Assembly: GCA_963663775.1 (NCBI GenBank)
Contig: OY760624.1
Span: 124,001-188,000 of the forward strand
Source of the DNA: G963663775 sp963663775
GTDB lineage: Bacteria; Bacillota; Clostridia; Oscillospirales; Butyricicoccaceae
Reading direction: 5' to 3'
Length of the DNA stretch: 64,000 nucleotides
A model generated the notes under the pieces. It was given only the letters and a program-made list of their open reading frames with translations, made no database searches and was not told the origin of the DNA. Each line of letters begins with the position of its first letter. Positions within the stretch are counted from its first letter, which is position 1. Of this stretch, positions 58,806 through 64,000 are shown one piece after another. Made by a program: the position numbers and the translations under genes.

Positions 58806-59576
58806 ATGGTTTTATTGCAAGCAACGCAACTGGAAAAATCATTTGGAGAGCTGCAAGTACTCCGTGACATTAGCTTAACCGTTTCACAGGGACAGGTGGT
58901 TTCCATTATCGGGCCTTCCGGCTCTGGCAAGTCCACCCTGCTTCGCATTTTGACACAGCTCGAAACCGCAGACAGAGGCGAAATCACGGTTTGCGGGCAG
59001 CAGATGATGTGCACGGAAAATGACAATGCGATTTATGCGGACAAAAAGACGCTGCACAGCATCAACCGCAATATTGGATTGGTGTTTCAAAATTTCAACC
59101 TGTTTCCGCACTTTTCGGTGCTTAAAAATCTGATCGATGCTCCTGTACGTGTGCTGGGACACTCCAAACCACAAGCGGAAAAAACCGCTTATACACTTTT
59201 GGCGAAGATGAATCTAACCGAAAAGGCAGATGCCTACCCGTGTCAGCTATCTGGCGGACAGCAGCAGCGTGTGGCAATTGCACGTGCGTTGGCGATGCAA
59301 CCGAAAGTCTTATTTTTTGACGAACCGACTTCCGCATTGGACCCGGAATTGACTGGAGAAATCTTAAAGGTCATCCGAGAATTGGCCAGTGAACATATGA
59401 CCATGGTCATTGTTACCCACGAAATGGCGTTTGCACGAGATGTTGCAGACCATGTCATTTTTATGGACGGCGGTGTCATCGTGGAAGAAGGCACGCCTGC
59501 GCAAGTGTTCTCTGACACGCAAAGTGACCGTACACGTGCATTTCTAAGCAGATATGTACAAAATAGCCCCTTATAA
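58806..59576 (+). CDS. Polar amino-acid ABC transporter ATP-binding protein
   Basis: This 256-residue ATPase has Walker A GPSGSGKSTLLRILTQLE, Q-loop NIGLVFQNFNLFPHFSVLKN, signature CQLSGGQQQRVAIARALAMQ, Walker B VLFFDEPTSALDPELTG and the His switch TMVIVTHEMAFARDVADHVI. Standard GlnQ/TcyC family. Ends with a terminator at 59578-59609. Confidence 0.95.
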   Translation: MVLLQATQLEKSFGELQVLRDISLTVSQGQVVSIIGPSGSGKSTLLRILTQLETADRGEITVCGQQMMCTENDNAIYADKKTLHSINRNIGLVFQNFNLFPHFSVLKNLIDAPVRVLGHSKPQAEKTAYTLLAKMNLTEKADAYPCQLSGGQQQRVAIARALAMQPKVLFFDEPTSALDPELTGEILKVIRELASEHMTMVIVTHEMAFARDVADHVIFMDGGVIVEEGTPAQVFSDTQSDRTRAFLSRYVQNSPL

Positions 59577-59577
59577 A

Positions 59578-59609
59578 AAGAACAGCCGCATATGCGGCTG
59601 TTCTTTTTA
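59578..59609. terminator. Terminator of the ABC transporter operon
   Basis: AAGAACAGCCGCA and TGCGGCTGTTCTT pair around TA and are followed by T-rich DNA. Confidence 0.9.
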
Positions 59610-59635
59610 TCTCTCGTCAAAACGTACGGTGGCAT

Positions 59636-60664
59636 TTACACCTGTGTGGAAGCGATAAAACCACCGCCAATCACGATGCGGTCATCATAGAATACCGCCG
59701 CCTGTCCGGCTGCTGGTGCACGCACTGCTGTTTCAAACACCACCCGTGCATGGTTTCCCTCCGGATAAACGGTTGCCCAAGTTGCCTTTTTCGAATATCT
59801 CACCCGTACTTCACAGCGAAATGGACCATTTTCTGCATATTCTGGGGCACAGTAGTTGATATTTTCCACACGGATACTGTCCTGAAACACATCGTGCAGT
59901 GCCAACACCACACGGTTGTTTGGCACATCCAACCGCTGTACAAACAACCGTCCTGCTGCCGCAATGCCCAAACCCCTGCGCTGTCCCACCGTATAATGAT
60001 GAATGCCCGCATGCCGTCCCAGTACATTTCCCTGCTCGTCCACAAAATCACCCGACGGTGTCTGCATCCCCCGCTGTTCCAGCCATCCGGCGAAATCTCC
60101 GTCTTGAATGAAGCAAATATCCATGCTGTCCGGCGATTCTGCCGATGGCAGCGCATATGCACGTGCCTTTTCCCGCACCTGTGCCTTGTCCGGCATCTCG
60201 CCCAATGGAAAGATACAGCGAGCGATGGTTTCACGGCGCAAGCGATGCAGCATATAACTCTGGTCTTTTTCGGAATATGCACGCAGCAGCAGCGCACGCC
60301 CTTGGGCATCTTTTCCCGTGCATGCATAATGTCCCGTTGCCAAATACGGCGCACCGATTTCGTCTGCATATTCTACCATCGTGCGAAATTTAACCAAGGG
60401 ATTGCACACCACGCAAGGGTTTGGTGTGCGTCCATTTTGATATTCCTGCGCAAAATAAGAACACACGTGCTCTTCCAAGGCTTGCGCACGCGGCGCAATA
60501 TATAAAGGAATTCCCAGTGCATCCGCCACTTCCTGCGCTTTGGGTGCACTGCCCAATCCAACATCCAAAAACAATCCGTATACGTCAAATCCACGTGCAC
60601 GCAGCTCTGCCGCTGCAACCGCAGAATCCACGCCGCCGGACAATCCCAACACAACCTTTTCCAT
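59636..60664 (-). CDS. mnmA: tRNA-specific 2-thiouridylase MnmA
   Basis: This 342-residue enzyme has the PP-loop VVLGLSGGVDSAVAAAELRA, catalytic Cys in GRTPNPCVVCNPLVKFRTMV (C-x2-C with PNPCV), and the second Cys in ESPDSMDICFIQDGDFAGWL. It thiolates U34 of tRNA-Lys, Glu and Gln. The start (ATG 60664) overlaps the preceding stop as TAATG, so translation is coupled to the binding-protein gene, an unusual pairing. Confidence 0.95.
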   Translation of the reverse strand: MEKVVLGLSGGVDSAVAAAELRARGFDVYGLFLDVGLGSAPKAQEVADALGIPLYIAPRAQALEEHVCSYFAQEYQNGRTPNPCVVCNPLVKFRTMVEYADEIGAPYLATGHYACTGKDAQGRALLLRAYSEKDQSYMLHRLRRETIARCIFPLGEMPDKAQVREKARAYALPSAESPDSMDICFIQDGDFAGWLEQRGMQTPSGDFVDEQGNVLGRHAGIHHYTVGQRRGLGIAAAGRLFVQRLDVPNNRVVLALHDVFQDSIRVENINYCAPEYAENGPFRCEVRVRYSKKATWATVYPEGNHARVVFETAVRAPAAGQAAVFYDDRIVIGGGFIASTQV

Positions 60665-62235
60665 TATGGCTGCCTCCAATTCTGTATCTGATAAAATGCC
60701 GTATCCGGCGCACAGGTATAATTGGGAATCAACCCACTGCGCAATGCAATTTGTCCACGCAAAAATGCAACCGGGATAATCGGCATGGTGCTCAGCAGCT
60801 GTTCATATAGCGTCTGCTGCAGTCCTTCCAAGGTGCTGCCGGATGCCGTGCGCAGTTGCTGCAATGCGGCATCGGTCAATCCATTGGAATATGCGCTGTA
60901 ATTGAGTGCGCCGCCCGTCCCAATCAGCGGACGCAAATCAAAATCCGCTGTCATCTGTGTTTCCGCATAGTACAAATCATATTGCCCCGCAACAATCGCC
61001 TGTTGATACTCTGCAAAGCTGACTGCCTGTACCGTTGCAGGCACACCAATGGTTTCCAGATACGTAGCAACCTGCTGTGCTCCCGCCACCTTGAACGTGT
61101 TTTCATTGTTCACCAAAATCACGGGTGCAAATGGCACACGTTTTCCAGCGGCATCCGTATAGTCGAGCACGCCATCGCCATCGCTGTCCAAAACGCCGAC
61201 TGTTTCCAGCAGACGCAGTGCCGCTTCGGTGTCCCCTTTCATTTGATAGGACAACGAATCGTTTGCCGCCGGCTGTGGATTGACCGGCAAAACGGCAGGG
61301 TCAGCAAAGCTTTGCAGCTGTGTTGTGCAAATGCTGGCACGGTCCAGCACCGTGCTGATGGCTTGCCGCACCGCTGCCACCTGATAAGGCGCACGGCTGA
61401 AATTCACCCCCAAATACTGCAGCTTTGTGGTAGGCATTTGATAAATCTCTACCGCACCTCGTATGGTTGCCGGTGTCGCACTGATGCGGTCTGCTCGTGT
61501 CAAAGACACGTCTCCCGTTTCAAAGCTATAAACAATCGCATCCGAGCGAGTGGTTGTCACCAAATGGATGGTCGGATAGGCTGTTACTGCACCCTGATGC
61601 CAATTTTGATAAGCGGTCAGCCAATGCACAGAAGCATCGGACTGCGGCTGATACGGTCCTGTGCCGTCGGAAAATGCATCATTTTCTGTGCCTTCTCGAA
61701 AAACGGGAATGTCCAGCAGCTTTGCAAACTGCGTGTTCGGCTCTTTCAAGGTCATCCGCACCGTATTTGCATCGACTGCCTGCATAGAGGACACTTGCTG
61801 CATGCGGTCGTAATATGGCGAGGTCGCTGTTTTTTGCGCCAATGTATAGGTATACACCACGTCAGATGCACGCAATGGCTGCCCTGACCAAAATGTCACG
61901 CCGCTTTTCAAGTGAAAGGTAAAGGTAGTTCCATCTCCGCTATAGCTTTCACAGAGCATATTTTCCGGCGTAAAGGTAGCATCCAGCACAAAAAGTCCTT
62001 CATAAAGTGCGTCAATCAGCAATCGATTGATTCCAGAGGTGCTGGTGATTGGATTGACGTTTTCGCCGGTATTATATGCCATACCGAAATAGGTGTTTTG
62101 ACGATCGCCCGATGCCGTCTGGGCAGATGAAGTGGTGTCCTGTGCGCTCTCCAGTCGCTCGGTCAGCGTGCAGCCGGAAAGCAGCAGGCACAAACATAAA
62201 AGCGTTGCTATTGTGCGTATTTTTGTATTGTTCAA
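60664..62235 (-). CDS. ABC transporter substrate-binding lipoprotein, peptide/nickel (SBP family 5) type
   Basis: This 523-residue protein has a lipoprotein signal (LCLCLLLSGCTLTERL) and an SBP_5 domain: LYEGLFVLDATFTPENMLCE, FHLKSGVTFWSGQPLRASDV and QYLGVNFSRAPYQVAAVRQA. A calcium-like loop DSDGDGVLDYTDAAG (around residue 350) is inserted in the second lobe. No permease or ATPase genes are nearby, so it is an orphan or serves a distant system. The stop overlaps the mnmA start. Confidence 0.88.
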   Translation of the reverse strand: MNNTKIRTIATLLCLCLLLSGCTLTERLESAQDTTSSAQTASGDRQNTYFGMAYNTGENVNPITSTSGINRLLIDALYEGLFVLDATFTPENMLCESYSGDGTTFTFHLKSGVTFWSGQPLRASDVVYTYTLAQKTATSPYYDRMQQVSSMQAVDANTVRMTLKEPNTQFAKLLDIPVFREGTENDAFSDGTGPYQPQSDASVHWLTAYQNWHQGAVTAYPTIHLVTTTRSDAIVYSFETGDVSLTRADRISATPATIRGAVEIYQMPTTKLQYLGVNFSRAPYQVAAVRQAISTVLDRASICTTQLQSFADPAVLPVNPQPAANDSLSYQMKGDTEAALRLLETVGVLDSDGDGVLDYTDAAGKRVPFAPVILVNNENTFKVAGAQQVATYLETIGVPATVQAVSFAEYQQAIVAGQYDLYYAETQMTADFDLRPLIGTGGALNYSAYSNGLTDAALQQLRTASGSTLEGLQQTLYEQLLSTMPIIPVAFLRGQIALRSGLIPNYTCAPDTAFYQIQNWRQP

Positions 62236-62329
62236 GAGGATTCTGCTCCTCGTTTTTCATATTTACGGTGATTTTCACGAAAGGACACCGCATAAAACCC
62301 CAAGATGCTCCCTCTTATAGAGAAGTGCA

Positions 62330-63133
62330 TCATAAGCAAATCACTGCCCCCTGCACACCTCGATGCCCATTTGTGGCACGATGTGACCAAAAGGTTTCAT
62401 GCTCACAACGGGTACAGATGCCGCTGTCCACCATATTTTCTGCCAAAACGCCCGCATTTTTCAATTGCTGCAGATTGATACGCTGCAAATCAATGAAAAA
62501 TTTATTGCCGCGCGCAGAAATCATGGGCTGCACCCACGCCCCCATCTGTGCTTCCATTGCCGTTGGCACATCCGCATCGGTTTCAAAACAGCACACGCCG
62601 ATGGAAGGACTCAGCACCGCAAGCAGGCTATCCCGTTTGGTGTCCAGTGTCTGCACCATTTTATCCACCGTTTTCCCCAAAATCCCTGCGGCAGTGCCAC
62701 GCCAACCGGCATGACACACCCCTATCGTCTGGCTCACGGGGTCAAACAGCAGTGCCACAACGCAGTCCGCATAATAGCCGATTAAGGGCACATTCGGTAA
62801 GTTCGTGATAATGGCATCCGACTGCCATGACATGGGCTGCTGCAATCCCATGCCAATCTGTTCCTGTGTCACCACGGAAACAGCATCTCCATGCACCTGA
62901 CAGGTCATGGTCAAACGTTCCAGCGGCATGTGCAGCGTATCCGTCAGCCGCTTGTAATTTTGCAGCACATTTTCCCGTATATCTCCACGGTTGAACCCAA
63001 GATTCAGGCTTTCACATTCTCCTGTGGATACCCCGCCAAATTTTGTCGTGAACGCATGGCGCACGGCCTGCATCCGACTGCATGTATAATAAATCATATC
63101 ACCGCATTGTTTGCGGCGCATTGTTTGATGCAT
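62330..63133 (-). CDS. pgeF: Purine-nucleoside phosphorylase-like / laccase-domain protein YfiH (PgeF)
   Basis: This 267-residue protein has CHAGWRGTAAGILGKTVDKM (the CHAGWRG hallmark), MTCQVHGDAVSVVTQ (metal-binding His), and YYADCVVALLFDPVSQTIGV. Members release ATP-independent nucleobase from nucleosides and can hydrolyse misincorporated cell-wall serine. A start at MHQTMRR, ATG 63133, follows GAAGG. Single gene. Confidence 0.92.
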   Translation of the reverse strand: MHQTMRRKQCGDMIYYTCSRMQAVRHAFTTKFGGVSTGECESLNLGFNRGDIRENVLQNYKRLTDTLHMPLERLTMTCQVHGDAVSVVTQEQIGMGLQQPMSWQSDAIITNLPNVPLIGYYADCVVALLFDPVSQTIGVCHAGWRGTAAGILGKTVDKMVQTLDTKRDSLLAVLSPSIGVCCFETDADVPTAMEAQMGAWVQPMISARGNKFFIDLQRINLQQLKNAGVLAENMVDSGICTRCEHETFWSHRATNGHRGVQGAVICL

Positions 63134-63280
63134 CTCAAAAACCTTCTTTTGCAAGATAGAATCCGCAGATTCTGAATAGATATTCTATTTCATTATACTA
63201 TAATAGACCAACTTTGAACAAGGGTGAAAACAATATTTTTTTCTTATTCAATTGGTATTGTATCTCGACATGGTTTTTTC

Positions 63281-63309
63281 TTGACAGGCGTGACAAAAAG
63301 CTATATTAT
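63281..63309 (+). promoter_or_regulatory. Promoter of rny
   Basis: TTGACA (63281-63286), 17 bases, TATTAT (63304-63309), about 115 bases upstream of the rny start, implying a leader of about 100 nt. Confidence 0.83.
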
Positions 63310-63423
63310 TGATATATAATACCTTTTGTGATAGTCATGTATCCTTTGCATGAAAATAGTCAAAAGAATTATTTTAAAACCATTGAAAACGCACAAAAAG
63401 AAAGGGAGGTATGTTTTAACCAC

Positions 63424-64000
63424 ATGCAGGGAATTATTTTTACCATTATTGCTGCTGTCGTCGGTGTGGCCGCAGGTTCGGTCATCGGCTTTCTTTATAG
63501 AAAAAACATTGCAGAAAAAGAAATCGGCACCGCAGAACAAGAGGCAACACGTATTTTGAACGAAGCCATTAAAGCCGGCGAAACCAAGAAGCGAGAGGCC
63601 ATTCTGGAGGCTAAGGATGAAATTCACAAAAACCGCACTGAGGCAGAGCGTGAAATCAAAGAGCGACGGAATGAAACCCAAAAATTAGAACGACGTCTGA
63701 TGCAAAAAGAAGAAACATTGGACAAAAAAACCGATTCTGTAGAACAAAAAGGTCTGGATTTGGACAGACGTACTGACAAACTGCATAAAATGCAAGCAGA
63801 ATGTGACGAAATTCGCACCAAGCAAATCACAGAACTGGAGCGCATCTCCGGATTTTCACGTGACGAGGCGAAAGACTATTTGGTCAGCACCATCGAACGT
63901 GAGGCACAGCACGATGCAGCGGTCAAGCTGCGTGAAATTCAGCAGCGCACCAAAGAAGATGCAGATGTCTTTGCCCGTGAAATGATTTCCACAGCAATTC
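63424..64000 (+). CDS. rny: Ribonuclease Y, N-terminal part (runs off the right edge)
   Basis: About 192 residues are visible: a membrane helix (GIIFTIIAAVVGVAAGSVIG) and then a long coiled coil (ATRILNEAIKAGETKKREAI, EIKERRNETQKLERRLMQKE), with the ELERISGFSRDEAKDYLV turn that precedes the KH domain. RNase Y starts mRNA decay in Firmicutes and is membrane anchored. KH and HD domains lie beyond the edge. The ribosome site GGGAGGT is a little far (about 14 bases) from ATG 63424, and a closer alternative is not obvious. Confidence 0.94.
   Translation, partial: MQGIIFTIIAAVVGVAAGSVIGFLYRKNIAEKEIGTAEQEATRILNEAIKAGETKKREAILEAKDEIHKNRTEAEREIKERRNETQKLERRLMQKEETLDKKTDSVEQKGLDLDRRTDKLHKMQAECDEIRTKQITELERISGFSRDEAKDYLVSTIEREAQHDAAVKLREIQQRTKEDADVFAREMISTAI

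Overview
The window reads as the chromosome of an anaerobic, low-to-moderate GC Firmicute of the class Clostridia, most likely a gut butyrate producer. The basis is a 4-hydroxybutyryl-CoA dehydratase cluster with thiolase, crotonase and 3-hydroxybutyryl-CoA dehydrogenase, a flavodiiron protein, RNase Y, and clostridial-type phage and conjugative-element debris. I cannot name a species from the sequence alone.

Layout. 1-1.2 kb: the 5' end of a type I restriction-modification methyltransferase gene running off the left edge, a frameshifted excisionase-like gene and a serine-recombinase remnant. 1.2-2.0 kb: non-coding, rich in nested inverted repeats. 2.0-7.95 kb: an arsenic-resistance island (arsR, arsP-type permease, ferredoxin-DUF2703 fusion, MFS exporter, small thioredoxin, arsC, acr3, truncated second arsC), cut at its right end by a parA fragment. 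8.0-11.2 kb: small phage-type genes and a phage late-gene remnant. 11.43-31.12 kb: a defective contractile-tail prophage between 66-bp direct repeats in tRNA-Ser(GCU). Its late genes run leftward from a portal fragment through capsid, tail, holins and amidase. Next to attL it carries a CD-NTase/SLATT (CBASS-type) defence pair and a membrane protein of unknown role. At the right end it carries a repressor switch, a probable type I toxin-antitoxin locus and an integrase. Terminase, most of portal, most of the tape measure, the baseplate genes and replication genes are missing.

31.2-42.6 kb: tRNA-Ser(UGA) followed by a graveyard of mobile-element pieces (IS30-like HTH, RinA-like and sigma-factor fragments, ParB N-terminus, NlpC/P60 fragment, replication-type HTH protein). 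A second copy of the prophage amidase lies here in inverted orientation. The stretch also holds two secreted beta-propeller proteins (Kelch and RCC1) that share one promoter and signal-peptide cassette, a RelB/RelE-type toxin-antitoxin operon, an IS200-like element and tRNA-Pro(GGG).

43-64 kb is ordinary chromosome: a flavodiiron protein, an SLH-domain exported protein, then a seven-gene leftward cluster (4-hydroxybutyrate dehydrogenase, 4-hydroxybutyryl-CoA dehydratase, an 88-residue two-CxxC protein, CoA-transferase, thiolase, crotonase, 3-hydroxybutyryl-CoA dehydrogenase). This set could take succinic semialdehyde or 4-hydroxybutyrate to crotonyl-CoA and on to acetyl-CoA, or run partly in reverse toward butyrate; the butyryl-CoA dehydrogenase step is not in the window. 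After it come a YhaN/SbcC-like ATPase, a polar amino-acid ABC transporter, mnmA with an oligopeptide-type binding protein, pgeF and the start of rny. Judging by sequence character alone, the strongest candidates for something new are the type I toxin-antitoxin locus at 29.46-29.74 kb, the membrane protein beside the CBASS pair, the two-CxxC protein in the 4-hydroxybutyrate cluster, and the cassette-swapped propeller proteins.
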